Shown: positions 49,019 through 59,770, counted from the first letter of the stretch. The stretch: 64,000 nucleotides of DNA from Paraferrimonas sp. SM1919 (GCF_010993985.1 NZ_WINH01000017.1:1-64000), one strand, 5' to 3'. Notes: generated from the sequence alone by a model not told the origin. Numbers and translations: made by a program.

Positions 49019-50317
49019 TTAAAGCTTAGCTCTAGGGGCAGTTTCGGAGATAATTTCAGGCTGTAATTCGACCACTTTAGACCATGGTCTGATCCAGGCT
49101 GATTTCATATTTGGATCGGATTGTTTCAACTTATTCGCTGTTGCCGAATCAGCGACATGGCCCACCAAAAGAATATAAATTTGATTAGTTTTAATTACCC
49201 AGTGCTGCTGATACTGCATTGAAGACATAAGCGGTTGTAAAGATTTTAACTCCTTAACCGCTGCTAACTGCAAAGTATAACCATTGCGCGGTAAACTTAT
49301 TTTTGACTGAGGTTCAACCATCAGCTTTACAGCTCCCTTAGCAGGCTCAGGTATTGGTCGTTCTGCTGCCAACCCCTTATCTGTGACTTGGGCAACTGTT
49401 TCAGTCAACATTGGCTCAACGTCCGCTTTTACCGATCCACTTTCGGCAGCGATTGATAACTTGGGTTCTGTGGAATTTATTGCTGTATCTATTGCTTTAG
49501 AATTAACACTAGTAGAGATAACTTCAGGTTTAAATTCAGCTGCGACTATTGGCTTTGCAAACTGCTGCTCAGCAATAGGTTGTTGTGACAACCTTGGCAA
49601 AATAAGCCAAGCACTGACCATAATCACAATAATCAATGTAACACTGATCAGCATACTCGCAATTAAGCGCCCTTTTCTTTGCTTAAACCCCTCTGGGTTG
49701 GCTATTGCTTCTTTAGCAAGAAAAATAATATCAGCAGGAAAACCGGAAGTATTTTTTAACCTGAATTCTAGCAAGTCCTCAGTGTAGTCTATCTCAGCAT
49801 TGGCATTTTTTAAGGTTTGCTCAAACAGTAGTTTTCTTTGGGCTAGTGCCAAGGGCTCAAGTTTGAAAATTAATTCAGAAGATACATTAAAAAAGCTCGG
49901 CCTTTTACTCCACAGCAATACCACCGCAATGGCAATATCTGTTTGTGCTAACCTAAGTAACTCTAGTAATTGAGAGTGAGTCAGGTTGTCTGCATCATCT
50001 AGAAAAATAACATGCCTTTGAAGCCTACTTGGTGGATGGGCTAATAGATTTTGCTCTAATGTTAATTGATCGTCGTATAGCGCATTAGAGTACCACTGAA
50101 ACAAAACCTTTTGTCTCAGCTCTTTGTCTGTCATATGCTTAGGACACTGCAACCAGGCTTGGTTATATTCATCTAAAGATTCTAGAGCCTGTTTGGCCAA
50201 AGAGGTTTTACCTGAACCTTGGGCGCCTTCAATCACTACAGTTTGCAGACTGTAACGAATGGCATGTAACAGCCTTTCCTTTAGTTGTAACTGCTCTGGT
50301 AGCAACAGATCCTGCAT
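49019..50317 (-). CDS. damX: DamX: AAA ATPase-like and SPOR domain division protein
   Basis: This inner-membrane protein is recruited to the septum through its SPOR domain. It has 432 residues. The N-terminal AAA-type domain carries Walker A EGAQGSGKTSL (about 34-44) and Walker B VIFLDDADN. One membrane segment follows (about 222-243). A low-complexity periplasmic linker leads to the C-terminal SPOR domain (about 345-415, NGYTLQLAAVKELKSLQPLM). E. coli DamX lacks much of this clear ATPase motif, but the form with intact Walker A is common in Shewanella and Vibrio. Confidence 0.9.
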   Translation of the reverse strand: MQDLLLPEQLQLKERLLHAIRYSLQTVVIEGAQGSGKTSLAKQALESLDEYNQAWLQCPKHMTDKELRQKVLFQWYSNALYDDQLTLEQNLLAHPPSRLQRHVIFLDDADNLTHSQLLELLRLAQTDIAIAVVLLWSKRPSFFNVSSELIFKLEPLALAQRKLLFEQTLKNANAEIDYTEDLLEFRLKNTSGFPADIIFLAKEAIANPEGFKQRKGRLIASMLISVTLIIVIMVSAWLILPRLSQQPIAEQQFAKPIVAAEFKPEVISTSVNSKAIDTAINSTEPKLSIAAESGSVKADVEPMLTETVAQVTDKGLAAERPIPEPAKGAVKLMVEPQSKISLPRNGYTLQLAAVKELKSLQPLMSSMQYQQHWVIKTNQIYILLVGHVADSATANKLKQSDPNMKSAWIRPWSKVVELQPEIISETAPRAKL

Positions 50318-50331
50318 TGCTAATTTCCTAA

Positions 50332-51411
50332 TTATGATTGTGCAATAGCATAAGCTATCAAAGCATCATCATAATTGTCTATTACTTCTGCATGGCCGAT
50401 CTTGGTTGGAATAACCAAACGTATAACACCATTCAATACTTTTTTATCTCGGCGCATATGCTGTAGATATTGCTCTACTTGCATAACCTTTGGGCCCACA
50501 ACGGGTAAATTAAATGCTTCAAGCAAAGCAATAACACGTTGCAATTGAATAGCATCCATTTTCCCTTGTTTCACCGAAAAGCGACACGCTTGCACCATTC
50601 CTGCGGCAACGGCTTCACCATGTAACCAGTTACCATAGCCCATCTGCGCTTCTATAGCATGTCCAAAAGTATGACCAAGATTAAGTAAAGCACGAACGCC
50701 ATGCTCTTTTTCATCTTGATTTACCACAGCGGCTTTAATTTCACAGCAACGTTTAATTGCATGTGTTAATGCTTCTGGTTGCAATTTCTTTAATGGCGCG
50801 ACATTGTCTTCGAGCCAGCAAAATAATTGATAATCCCAAATAATGCCATACTTAATAACCTCGGCCATACCCGCTGCAAATTCTCGTTCGGGTAAGGTGC
50901 TAAGGCTGGATGTTGAAATAAGCACGCTTTGAGGTTGATAAAAAGCACCTATCATATTCTTGCCAAGAGGATGATTAACTGCCGTTTTGCCGCCTACCGA
51001 TGAGTCGACTTGCGCTAAAAGAGTCGTTGGAATTTGAACAAAGTCAACTCCCCTTTGATAACATGCGGCTGCAAAACCTGTCATGTCACCAATAACCCCT
51101 CCTCCCAAAGCGATCAATGTGGTATCTCTACTATGAAACTTTTCTAGCAGTGCAGAAAAGATATGGTCAAGATGCTCAAGGTTTTTGTACTGCTCACCAT
51201 CAGGTAACACTACCGTATCAACCTGATAGTCAGCAGACAACACTTTAAATAATGGTTCCAAGTAGATAGCGGCAACAGTTTGGTTGCTAACAACCATTAC
51301 CTTATTGGTGCGTATACATTGCGCTAACAATTGCTTATCAAGATGCACTTGTTCAGCAATAAATATAGGGTAGCTTCTTGCCCCCAAATCAACTTGGATC
51401 TGTTCCATCAT
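50332..51411 (-). CDS. aroB: 3-dehydroquinate synthase
   Basis: AroB closes DAHP into 3-dehydroquinate, step two of the shikimate pathway. The 359-residue NAD+ and zinc enzyme has [31 protein letters not shown], and [13 protein letters not shown] (zinc histidines). Start may be Met1 or Met2. It lies 9 bp after aroK and 14 bp before damX. Confidence 0.98.
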   Translation of the reverse strand: MMEQIQVDLGARSYPIFIAEQVHLDKQLLAQCIRTNKVMVVSNQTVAAIYLEPLFKVLSADYQVDTVVLPDGEQYKNLEHLDHIFSALLEKFHSRDTTLIALGGGVIGDMTGFAAACYQRGVDFVQIPTTLLAQVDSSVGGKTAVNHPLGKNMIGAFYQPQSVLISTSSLSTLPEREFAAGMAEVIKYGIIWDYQLFCWLEDNVAPLKKLQPEALTHAIKRCCEIKAAVVNQDEKEHGVRALLNLGHTFGHAIEAQMGYGNWLHGEAVAAGMVQACRFSVKQGKMDAIQLQRVIALLEAFNLPVVGPKVMQVEQYLQHMRRDKKVLNGVIRLVIPTKIGHAEVIDNYDDALIAYAIAQS

Positions 51412-51420
51412 TTACAAGTC

Positions 51421-51936
51421 TTAAAAGCCTAATTTATCAATAATCTGATTCGCCACCACTTTAGCACTTTGTTCATCGGTACGAACAACGACATCAGCAA
51501 CTTCTTCATAAAGTGGATTACGGATTTCAGCAAGGTCCTCTAATACTTTACGAGGTTCATCAACCTGCAGTAGAGGACGTCGCTTATCTCTTTGAGTACG
51601 AGCAACTTGCTTATCAATTGTTGTTTCTAAATACACAACAATGCCGCGAGCAGATAAAAAATTACGCACTTCTTTAGTGCCAACTGAACCACCACCAGTT
51701 GCAAGTACAATGCCTTGCTTGGCAGTTAAGTCTTCGATGACATTAGCTTCACGCTTGCGGAACCCGTCTTCACCTTCAACGTCAAAGACCCATGCGATAT
51801 CCGCACCAGTACGTTGCTCAATTTCAGTATCTGAGTCAAAAAATTCTAAATGAAGCATTTGAGCTAGGTGGCGACCAATTGTGCTTTTACCAGCACCCAT
51901 TGGGCCTACAAGGAAAATATTACGTTTTTCGGCCAT
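51421..51936 (-). CDS. aroK: Shikimate kinase I
   Basis: AroK phosphorylates shikimate. The 171-residue P-loop kinase begins [25 protein letters not shown] with Walker A at about 11-18, has the FFDSDTEIE shikimate-site motif, and ATGGGSV further on. It begins the aroK-aroB-damX-dam unit. The 246-bp spacer to pilQ (51937-52182) is AT-rich and must hold its promoter, but I cannot single one out. Confidence 0.98.
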   Translation of the reverse strand: MAEKRNIFLVGPMGAGKSTIGRHLAQMLHLEFFDSDTEIEQRTGADIAWVFDVEGEDGFRKREANVIEDLTAKQGIVLATGGGSVGTKEVRNFLSARGIVVYLETTIDKQVARTQRDKRRPLLQVDEPRKVLEDLAEIRNPLYEEVADVVVRTDEQSAKVVANQIIDKLGF

Positions 51937-52182
51937 TTTATTATTACGTCTAATTCTATATGTTTCATTAAAGGTTCGGCTAAATTGCCGACTTTCACAC
52001 TCACTCTCGTAAAATTGTGACGGGGAATTATCTCAGCATCATTGATGTTTTGGCAATAGCAATCTTGCAGATATCCAGAATAAATACCGTAACGCATCTA
52101 AAAGTTAAAAAGTTTAATGCTTTAGTTTAAAAATTTTATAAATAGTCGCTTTAATGATGGCGAGTTGCTACCTCTGCTTAAA

Positions 52183-54180
52183 CTAGAACTCTTCGGTCAC
52201 AATTCGAGGGGTGACAAACACCAATACCTCCCTTCTTTCATTTAAGTTACTGTTATTACGAAATAAGGCCCCTAAATATGGAATATCTCCTAATACTGGG
52301 ACTTTAGAGACCCTTTGAATGATTTGTTGCTGATAGATACCGCCTAAAACCAATGTTTCGCCATTATCTACCAGCACTTGGGTGCCGATTCTTTGGGTAT
52401 CGATTGATGTTGCCGGGCCAAGTGGTGTATCCACGGTTTTACCTTGACTGTCTTGAGATATTTGTAAGTCTAAGATAATCCGATTATCTGGGGTGATATG
52501 CGGAGTCACAGTAAGGCCTAACACGGCTTTTTTAAACTCGACCGAGGTAGCGCCACTCGAGGTCGCTTTGACAAAAGGTATTTCAACCCCCTGCTCGATG
52601 TAAGCAGATTTTTGATTGGCGGTAGTGATCCTCGGACTGGCAATGACCTCTCCTTTGCTTTCTTGTTCTAAGGCACTGAGTTCAAGGTCTAATAAAGTAC
52701 CATCAGCGAGTTTCGCTACTTGAAATGCTATCGATGTCGTAGGTGACCCACTCACAGGAGCGGCGGGTAAGTTAACATTCAGCCTGTCCGTGAGGGCCGG
52801 CACCAATCCTGCAGAAATATCGTCTGCAGCAAATCGATTTCCAGAAGTGGCAAAATCCCCTGATTTAGCACTGTAACCCCACCTAATGCCTAAATCTTCA
52901 GAAATATCATCCTTCACTGTAACCATTCTTGACTCAATAACCACTTGTCTGACGGCAACATCAAGCACTTTAATCAATCGTGCAATTTCATTAATTTTGC
53001 TACGAGTATCTTGTATCAGTAAGGTGTTGGTCCTACTGTCAACAGCCACAGAACCTCGTGCAGAAAGCATATTGGATTGTCCCCCTTTCAATAAACTCGC
53101 TATCTCCTGAGCTTTAGCATAATTAATCTGCATATGCTCGCTGACCAAAGGGGACATTTCCTGAGCTTGCTGTTGAGCTTGCAGATCAAATGCTTCTTGA
53201 GCGTTAAACTCATCCTTAGGCGCTATCATCAACACATTGCCTTCTTGCCTTTGGGCTAGGCCTTTAATTCTCATAATTAAATTTAATGCTTGTTGCCAAG
53301 GCACCCCCTCTAAATTGAGGGTAATATTACCCTCAATTGAATCACTGGCGACTAAATTAACTTGATTATAGTTAGCCAAGATCTGCAGCACATTTCGGAC
53401 CGGGATATCCTGAAAATTAAGGGATACCAGTTCTCCTGAAAAAGTATTTTGAGTTGCGACTTTGTGTTTCTTAGAAAAGGTCAACAATAGCTCATTGCCC
53501 TGTTGCTGCTGGGTATATCCGAACTCTTGATTAAAATTGAATTCGATTCGACTATGATTTCCCTGAGTGAAAGTTTCAAACTGATCTAATACCGTTGCGA
53601 ATTCCTTTACATCAGTAATGTATAAAAGCTCTTTGGTTAAATTAGTGTCATAGAAATCAAGCGCCAAAAATTGCGGCTTAAGGGTTGGATTTGTATAAAT
53701 CTGACTATTTTCGAAACGAAGTTTAAGTTGAGGTTGTTGTTCAACACTTTGAAAATCTATGGCAACAATTTTATTATGGGCACTAGCTTCGCCAAACCGA
53801 TCATTAATCATTAAAGTAAAAGTTTTACCATTGGTTTTGGTATACATCGATTGTAGTGATTGCAACTCAATCGCTGCGACTAGATCTAACCCCTGCTGCG
53901 AATAAATGATCTGTTTAAGGAGTTTTCCACCTCCACTAAAGTTTTCTATTTGCTTATCACGCTCTGTGTTTAAAAATTTTAGCGTGATCTGGGGACCGCT
54001 CGTATCCAGTTTAATATCTGAATCTTGGATTGCTTGATTAAACTGAAAAGACAACTGCAATTGCCCTTCTATCAAGCCTTGGACTGTCACCGCTGTTAGC
54101 GCTTGTTTAGCCGAGCTTGTTGGGCTATAAGTTATCATCAATGTGATAAACAGCCAGGTAAAACACTTTAAAACAGCCAT
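52183..54180 (-). CDS. pilQ: Type IV pilus secretin
   Basis: PilQ forms the outer-membrane pore through which the pilus passes. I take the ATG at 54180 (MAVLKCFTWLF, 665 residues) because GAGGA lies 6 nt before it; an ATG four codons earlier would place that ribosome site inside the gene. A signal peptide ends about SSAKQ. Two AMIN domains (peptidoglycan binding, about 30-250), an STN/secretin N-domain (about 265-390) and the secretin barrel (about 410-660, ending VPVLGDIPYLGALFRN and VFVTPRIV) follow in the usual order. It is last in pilMNOPQ. Confidence 0.96.
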   Translation of the reverse strand: MAVLKCFTWLFITLMITYSPTSSAKQALTAVTVQGLIEGQLQLSFQFNQAIQDSDIKLDTSGPQITLKFLNTERDKQIENFSGGGKLLKQIIYSQQGLDLVAAIELQSLQSMYTKTNGKTFTLMINDRFGEASAHNKIVAIDFQSVEQQPQLKLRFENSQIYTNPTLKPQFLALDFYDTNLTKELLYITDVKEFATVLDQFETFTQGNHSRIEFNFNQEFGYTQQQQGNELLLTFSKKHKVATQNTFSGELVSLNFQDIPVRNVLQILANYNQVNLVASDSIEGNITLNLEGVPWQQALNLIMRIKGLAQRQEGNVLMIAPKDEFNAQEAFDLQAQQQAQEMSPLVSEHMQINYAKAQEIASLLKGGQSNMLSARGSVAVDSRTNTLLIQDTRSKINEIARLIKVLDVAVRQVVIESRMVTVKDDISEDLGIRWGYSAKSGDFATSGNRFAADDISAGLVPALTDRLNVNLPAAPVSGSPTTSIAFQVAKLADGTLLDLELSALEQESKGEVIASPRITTANQKSAYIEQGVEIPFVKATSSGATSVEFKKAVLGLTVTPHITPDNRIILDLQISQDSQGKTVDTPLGPATSIDTQRIGTQVLVDNGETLVLGGIYQQQIIQRVSKVPVLGDIPYLGALFRNNSNLNERREVLVFVTPRIVTEEF

Positions 54181-54181
54181 G

Positions 54182-54691
54182 TTATTCCTCAATATTTACT
54201 GCAATATTGGTTGTTCTGGATTGCAAACAACCTGCTGAGTCAGTTACCCATTCTTGCAAGGTAGCGAGCGAAGTATCTAGATAGATAAGCTGCCCCTGAT
54301 TAAGTCCCATGTATTGCCCCTTTGTCACTCTATAAACTTTAGCATCTGGAGCATAAACAAGTAGATTTAGTTGCTCTGCGGCTTTTAAAACACCAACGAT
54401 TTTCAAACTTGATAGGGCAAATTTTTCTAAAGGCTGCCTAATCCGTTGCACAGCACTTACTTGACAATTATTAGCCATTTGCAATTGTTGAGGGGATTGA
54501 AATTCGACACCAAAAGGACTGCGCAGATGAGTCACATTAAAACTCACATGAATGAATGTTTTAGGAGCCGCTAGTGGCTCGAGTGGATTCACTGGGCTTT
54601 GCTTAATTTGATTAACATACTGACTTAAATCAGTTTGATTTTGGCCACATCCAGCGAGCACCAACATCCACACAAAAATGATTAACTTCAT
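54182..54691 (-). CDS. pilP: Type IV pilus inner-membrane lipoprotein PilP
   Basis: PilP is a lipoprotein that links PilN/PilO to the PilQ secretin. With the ATG at 54691 it has 169 residues; a GTG codon lies just before it. The signal ends in a lipobox LAGC (C15). The C-terminal beta-sandwich domain (about 85-165, LEKFALSSLKIVGVL) is characteristic. Start and stop codons overlap or nearly touch those of pilO and pilQ. Confidence 0.93.
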   Translation of the reverse strand: MKLIIFVWMLVLAGCGQNQTDLSQYVNQIKQSPVNPLEPLAAPKTFIHVSFNVTHLRSPFGVEFQSPQQLQMANNCQVSAVQRIRQPLEKFALSSLKIVGVLKAAEQLNLLVYAPDAKVYRVTKGQYMGLNQGQLIYLDTSLATLQEWVTDSAGCLQSRTTNIAVNIEE

Positions 54692-54693
54692 CA

Positions 54694-55308
54694 CTAGCCT
54701 GCTGCCTTAGTTAACGGTTGACCTTCTATAAATCGATATGTTTTTGCCTCAATCCTTATCTCAATAAATTGCCCTTTTTGTTCTAAAGTCAGGTCGTGCA
54801 GCGACACAACTCTTGAAAGCTTTGCAACGCCGGCAACAAACAGACCTAATTGATGATAATCTCCTCTCAATACCATTTTAATTGGAAACTCTCGATAAAA
54901 GCCCTGATCGATTGAGTTGAGCCAATCCATCGAAACGATGTTTAAACCACTTTCTGTAGCCACATAAGTCAAGTCGTCGATCAACTCTGGCATCTCATTT
55001 TGTGAAGGTAGCATTTTTAGCAACCCTTCTAACCTCAATTCGAGTTCATCAAGTTGAAATTGATATTGAGGTAAATAAATCGATAGCAGATACTTTTGTT
55101 TAAATTCGTTTTTGAGCTCTGTTTCTTTTTGCTGTAATCGCTCAAGCTGTTGTTGCTGCTGATTTAAAACCAACCAATAACCGATGAACACGACTACGAT
55201 TAAAGCTGCCGTAGCGGCAACATGCTTTAACCAAGTAGGCCAACTGCTAATATCCTCCCATACCCAACCAGCAGTCATATACTTGGACTTCAAACGTTCA
55301 AGAAGCAT
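54694..55308 (-). CDS. pilO: Type IV pilus alignment protein PilO
   Basis: PilO is a bitopic protein that pairs with PilN in the inner-membrane alignment complex. The 204-residue product has one membrane segment (about 28-48, HVAATAALIVVVFIGYWLVL), a periplasmic coiled coil (about 49-95) and a ferredoxin-like C-terminal domain. It overlaps pilN by 11 bp. Confidence 0.93.
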   Translation of the reverse strand: MLLERLKSKYMTAGWVWEDISSWPTWLKHVAATAALIVVVFIGYWLVLNQQQQQLERLQQKETELKNEFKQKYLLSIYLPQYQFQLDELELRLEGLLKMLPSQNEMPELIDDLTYVATESGLNIVSMDWLNSIDQGFYREFPIKMVLRGDYHQLGLFVAGVAKLSRVVSLHDLTLEQKGQFIEIRIEAKTYRFIEGQPLTKAAG

Positions 55309-55876
55309 CGGCTACTCCCTGTTGATCATCTGTGTTCACATTAACAATGGTCACATTCAGCAAAAAACGCTTACCACTAGTGGGCATTTTTTCTTTATTG
55401 GATATAGAATTAATTTGAGGATCATTAAGCCATTTAGACGCTTTAATGGCGCGCATCATATTGGACAATTGATTGTTGGATGTGCTCCAGCCTTCAATAA
55501 TCAATTCTGTGCCTAGTTTATTTACTTTGGTCAGTGTCACTCCTGTAGGAACCACTTTAACTAATTCAATAAATACCTGAGTCGGTAAGTTTCGTTCTCG
55601 CTGTAACTGCAAAATAATATCGGCTCGCTGCGCTATATCTAACTTACGATTTTGAATCTTTTGTATTTGAGTAATTTTAATGTTAACTAACGCAATTTCA
55701 TCCTCTAGATATTGATTGCGTAAAAGCTGATCAGCAGTAAAGGAATTAATGGCCAGCCACCAAAACCCTAAGAGCATTATTGCAAAACAACAATAGACGA
55801 ATATTAACGTATAAAAATGCCTCATCTGTTGCTCTTTAAGTTTTTCTCGCCAAGGCAGTAAATTAATTCTTGCCAT
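55298..55876 (-). CDS. pilN: Type IV pilus alignment protein PilN
   Basis: PilN binds PilM through its cytoplasmic N-terminus; the required motif INLLPWR is present (residues 3-9, MARINLLPWRE). One membrane segment follows (about 22-44), then a coiled coil and a periplasmic ferredoxin-like domain. It is 192 residues and overlaps pilM by 14 bp. Confidence 0.95.
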   Translation of the reverse strand: MARINLLPWREKLKEQQMRHFYTLIFVYCCFAIMLLGFWWLAINSFTADQLLRNQYLEDEIALVNIKITQIQKIQNRKLDIAQRADIILQLQRERNLPTQVFIELVKVVPTGVTLTKVNKLGTELIIEGWSTSNNQLSNMMRAIKASKWLNDPQINSISNKEKMPTSGKRFLLNVTIVNVNTDDQQGVADAS

Positions 55877-56921
55877 GATTGAGCCCCCTTAACGCCAAAC
55901 CCAACGCTATCGCATATTGACTGAGATCACTTTCTGTCATTTCCTCCATTTTACTTGTAATAATGTGCTCACTATTAAGGGGGTTTAAGCGCTCCACAGG
56001 TACCGCAAAACTTTCCGATAAACTCTCAACAATGCCATTCAATTTGGCACCGCCACCACAGATAAAAATCTTATCAAGTGTATGATTTACGGCACTGGAA
56101 AAGTACATTTGCAATTCTCTGTGTACTTGCATTATCAGTTCATTTATAAAACTCTGAATTATTGGCTGATTGTGTTCATCTACTGCCACATCAGCCAATG
56201 AAGTGAGGCTGTGTTCAGGATCCGGGAGAAAGGCATTCAATTGCTCAAGACATTGCTTACAACCAATGGCATCATAGGCGGTAAAAACAGTGGCCCCATT
56301 ATTAACCATGGCTAACTGTAATGACTGATGCCCAAGGCAGAGAATCATTGTCACCTTAGCTTGCCAATGTTTAGGGTCTAACAATAATAACGCCTGCACC
56401 ATAGAATGTGATTCGATATCAACAATTTCGACATCGACAGCAAATTCTTTGAGGACCTCAATTCTCGTATCAATTAACTCGACTCGACTCACACTGAGCA
56501 GAACCCGATCTGATTTACCTTGAGCTTCAGCGGGATTAAGTCGTTCGTAATCAAAATAAACGTCTGACAACGGAAAAGGAATTAGCGTGTCCGCTTGTGC
56601 TTGGATTTGCCACTGTATGTCTTGATCTGATAAGGATGGGTCCATGGTGATGACTTTACTCATCACCCCTGAACCAGAGACCGCGATAGCTGTAATAGGA
56701 AGCCTCTGAGGCAAACGCCTCCTCAACACCAGCAAACCGCTTCTAAATAATTCTATATCCCGAATTTCATTATTAATAATCGTGTTTTCGGGTAACGGAA
56801 CCATAAAACAATGCAGCAGCGAATGCCCTTTAGCAGTCTTCTCAAGCAACACTACTTTGATTTGGTGTGAGCCAATATCAAGACCTAAACCTAACTTAGC
56901 CGGTGCTTTTAACCATTTCAT
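55863..56921 (-). CDS. pilM: Type IV pilus actin-like protein PilM
   Basis: PilM is the cytoplasmic FtsA-like ATP-binding protein that recruits PilN. The 352-residue protein opens with the actin-fold phosphate loop GLGLDIGSHQIKVV (about 12-25). The second loop shows FICGGGAKLNGI (about 290). It heads the pilMNOPQ operon, divergent from the PBP1A gene across 167 bp, an arrangement widely conserved in gammaproteobacteria. Confidence 0.96.
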   Translation of the reverse strand: MKWLKAPAKLGLGLDIGSHQIKVVLLEKTAKGHSLLHCFMVPLPENTIINNEIRDIELFRSGLLVLRRRLPQRLPITAIAVSGSGVMSKVITMDPSLSDQDIQWQIQAQADTLIPFPLSDVYFDYERLNPAEAQGKSDRVLLSVSRVELIDTRIEVLKEFAVDVEIVDIESHSMVQALLLLDPKHWQAKVTMILCLGHQSLQLAMVNNGATVFTAYDAIGCKQCLEQLNAFLPDPEHSLTSLADVAVDEHNQPIIQSFINELIMQVHRELQMYFSSAVNHTLDKIFICGGGAKLNGIVESLSESFAVPVERLNPLNSEHIITSKMEEMTESDLSQYAIALGLALRGLNHGKN

Positions 56922-57031
56922 TGAAACTGTACCTATCCTGCATTAAGCCGAGTTAGCACTTAATAGATGATGTAAAAATGAGTAAACTATCGCTTTTATG
57001 GTCGCTATAGATAATAATAGCGGTAAAATGT

Positions 57032-57044
57032 CCCTGCTTCAGGG
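57032..57044 (+). repeat. Small hairpin in the pilM-mrcA spacer
   Basis: CCCTG-CTT-CAGGG (57032-57044) lies 45 bp before the mrcA start in the divergent spacer. It is too short and lacks a T run for termination. It may be part of a leader or an operator. Nothing else in 56922-57088 stands out beyond its AT-richness. Confidence 0.3.
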
Positions 57045-57088
57045 GATTATTTATATACTTTACTTATCAATATATTAGGGCAGCTATC

Positions 57089-59770
57089 TTGAAGTGGATT
57101 AAGCGTTTAGGTCTCCTTATTTTAATTTCGGTCGGGCTCGGCATTGGTGCTATTGTCGGTGCTTATTTATACGTCAAACCCGATCTACCAGATGTAACAG
57201 TTCTTAAAAATAAACAACTGCAAACCCCACTTAGAATCTATTCTAAGGATGGTTTATTAATCTCCCAATTTGGAGAAAAGCGCCGTATACCGCTTAATTA
57301 CGAAGAAATACCTCAACCTTTGATTGATGCAGTATTAGCTACCGAAGATGCTCGTTTTTTTGAGCACCAAGGTGTTGATCCAATTGGCGTGATCAGGGCA
57401 GCTATTGTGGTGGCAACGACGGGACGTAAGAGCCAAGGAGCATCAACAATCACCATGCAGGTTGCGAGGGGCTTTTTCTTAACTCGCCAAAAAGCTTACA
57501 TACGCAAAGTTAAAGAAATTTTTATTGCTCTTCATATAGAACAACTTTTATCTAAACAAGAAATTTTAGAACTGTATCTAAACCGCAGCTTTTTAGGTAA
57601 TCGCGCATATGGTGTCGGTGCCGCAGCCCAAGTCTATTATGGCAAAGACGTTTCTGAATTAACGCTAGCGCAAATGGCCATGATCGCTGGTTTACCCCAA
57701 TCACCTTCGGCAGCCAACCCCATCCGCAACCCAGCCAGAGCCCTGACTAGAAGAAATGTGGTTCTTGGGAGGATGTTAACCACTGGCGCCATTACTCAAG
57801 AACAATACCTGCAGGCAAAATCTGAACCCGTTACTGCTAAATATCATGGTGCTGAGATTGATCTTTATGCCCCTTATATTTCAGAAATGGCACGAGATTA
57901 TATGGTTGCCAAGCATGGTGAAGAAGAAGCTTATACTAAAGGCTTTGCGGTCTACACCAGCATAGATTCAAAAACTCAGCTCGCTACCCAGCAAGCATTG
58001 AGGGAAAATCTTTATGACTATGATATGCGTCATGGCTATCGTGGCCCGCTTGGCAGAGCATGGCCAACAGATCAGCCACCAGCGATTGTAAATCTATTGC
58101 TTGAACAAACGGACGCCAATAGCCAATTGGAAAATGAACAGCAATCGCCTTTAAATCAGCAAGCCAGAACCGAGGGGGAGGAGCTCAATAACGACAGAGC
58201 AACCAATCAGGTGGATTTACTGCAGCAGCTAAGCGCGGTGACTAAGCAGCTTGAAAATTACCGTGATATTAATGATCAGCAAGCGGCTATCGTCATTGCA
58301 GTTGCAGAACAATCGGCACGAGTTGTAACCCGAAACAATGACCTAATCACTTTGGATTGGGATGGGATTAAATGGGCTAGAGCTTACGTCTCAGATACCA
58401 AACAAGGTAATGCACCAAGCCAAGCTAAAGAAGTGTTAAGCCCTGGTGATATTGTTTATGTCAGAAACCATCAACAACAATGGCAGCTAAGCCAAACTCC
58501 TATCGTAACGAGTGCAATGGTGAGTATCGATCCATTCGATGGTGCAATTAAATCCCTAGTTGGTGGCTTTGACTTTAAACAAAGTCAATACAATCGAGCA
58601 ATTCAAGCTGAGCGTCAAATTGGTTCCAATATAAAACCATTTATTTATGCGGCTGCCTTAGAAAAGGGACAAACCCTAGCCACCATCATTAATGATGCAC
58701 CAATCACCCAGTGGAACCGGTCACAAGGAGTCGCTTGGCGACCAACTAATTCCCCTGATGTTTATGGTGGTCCAACACGGTTAAGAGTCGGTCTAGCGCG
58801 ATCTGTTAATGTGATGGCAATTCGTTTATTAAGAAGTGTTGGATTGAACAACGCCATCAATAAACTTAGCGCTTTTGGTTTTGATCCGGCTAAAATGCCC
58901 AAAGATGAGACTTTAGCTTTAGGTTCCAGTTCTGCCACACCTCTTGAGGTAGTCACCGCCTTCGCAAGCTTTGCTAACTCTGGTTTCTTAGTTCAACCCT
59001 ATTTTATCGACCACGTTGTGGATGCTGATAATAATATTTTAGAACTGAGCAATCCCGTCGTCGCATGTCATCAATGCATTGTTGATGAATCCATTATTGA
59101 AATGGATTTTGATCAAACCGATGAACCACTGTCACCGCAATTAGCGAACAATTTACCCTTTGGTCAATGCTATAGGCACCCACAGACAATTGCCCCAAGA
59201 GTCATGGATGAAAGCACCGCATTTTTGCTGCATGAAACTATGAAGTCAGTAATTTGGGGAGGGGGTGACTGGTCAATGGGCACAGGTTGGAATGGTACAG
59301 CATGGCGAGCAAAAGATACTGTTAATCGACATGATATTGCGGGTAAAACAGGTACCACCAATGACGCAAGAGATACTTGGTTCACTGGCTTCAATCCTAA
59401 ATTAGCCGCCACAGTATGGGTAGGTTTCGATGATCACAATCGAAAATTAGGAAGAACCAGCTGGAATGCTAATGCTCATCGTGGCCAAATTGTGGGTGGC
59501 GAATCAGGAGCCAAAACCGCCGGTCCCGCATGGAACAACTTTATGGCAGACGTATTAGCTGGAACCCCTGAGTTACCGATGCATGTACCAGCAAACATTA
59601 TTTCTGTCAGAATTGATAATGCAACAGGTCTATTATCCAATAAAACGGATCATACCAGCCAGTTTGAATATTTTGTAAGTGGTACTGAGCCAACCGAGTA
59701 TGCTCAGCCACAACTGGTCAATCCAATAAATGACCAAGAAGGTAATTATGAAGATGAACTCTTTAGGTAA
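57089..59770 (+). CDS. mrcA: Penicillin-binding protein 1A (bifunctional)
   Basis: PBP1A polymerises glycan strands and cross-links them. It starts with TTG at 57089, with AGGG (57077-57080) as ribosome site. Its 893 residues have a membrane anchor (about 7-30), the GT51 glycosyltransferase domain (ATEDARFFEHQGVDPIG with catalytic Glu near 89; GASTITMQVARGFF), an OB-like insertion, and the transpeptidase domain with SNIK (SxxK), SVN and KTGTTNDARD motifs. LpoA, its outer-membrane activator in E. coli, is encoded at 40211-42007. Confidence 0.97.
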   Translation: MKWIKRLGLLILISVGLGIGAIVGAYLYVKPDLPDVTVLKNKQLQTPLRIYSKDGLLISQFGEKRRIPLNYEEIPQPLIDAVLATEDARFFEHQGVDPIGVIRAAIVVATTGRKSQGASTITMQVARGFFLTRQKAYIRKVKEIFIALHIEQLLSKQEILELYLNRSFLGNRAYGVGAAAQVYYGKDVSELTLAQMAMIAGLPQSPSAANPIRNPARALTRRNVVLGRMLTTGAITQEQYLQAKSEPVTAKYHGAEIDLYAPYISEMARDYMVAKHGEEEAYTKGFAVYTSIDSKTQLATQQALRENLYDYDMRHGYRGPLGRAWPTDQPPAIVNLLLEQTDANSQLENEQQSPLNQQARTEGEELNNDRATNQVDLLQQLSAVTKQLENYRDINDQQAAIVIAVAEQSARVVTRNNDLITLDWDGIKWARAYVSDTKQGNAPSQAKEVLSPGDIVYVRNHQQQWQLSQTPIVTSAMVSIDPFDGAIKSLVGGFDFKQSQYNRAIQAERQIGSNIKPFIYAAALEKGQTLATIINDAPITQWNRSQGVAWRPTNSPDVYGGPTRLRVGLARSVNVMAIRLLRSVGLNNAINKLSAFGFDPAKMPKDETLALGSSSATPLEVVTAFASFANSGFLVQPYFIDHVVDADNNILELSNPVVACHQCIVDESIIEMDFDQTDEPLSPQLANNLPFGQCYRHPQTIAPRVMDESTAFLLHETMKSVIWGGGDWSMGTGWNGTAWRAKDTVNRHDIAGKTGTTNDARDTWFTGFNPKLAATVWVGFDDHNRKLGRTSWNANAHRGQIVGGESGAKTAGPAWNNFMADVLAGTPELPMHVPANIISVRIDNATGLLSNKTDHTSQFEYFVSGTEPTEYAQPQLVNPINDQEGNYEDELFR

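Noticed and set aside
58600..58660. PBP1A active site GSNIKPF looked unlike the common GSSFKPF
   Set aside because: SxxK is intact and E. coli PBP1A has the same GSNIKPF form.
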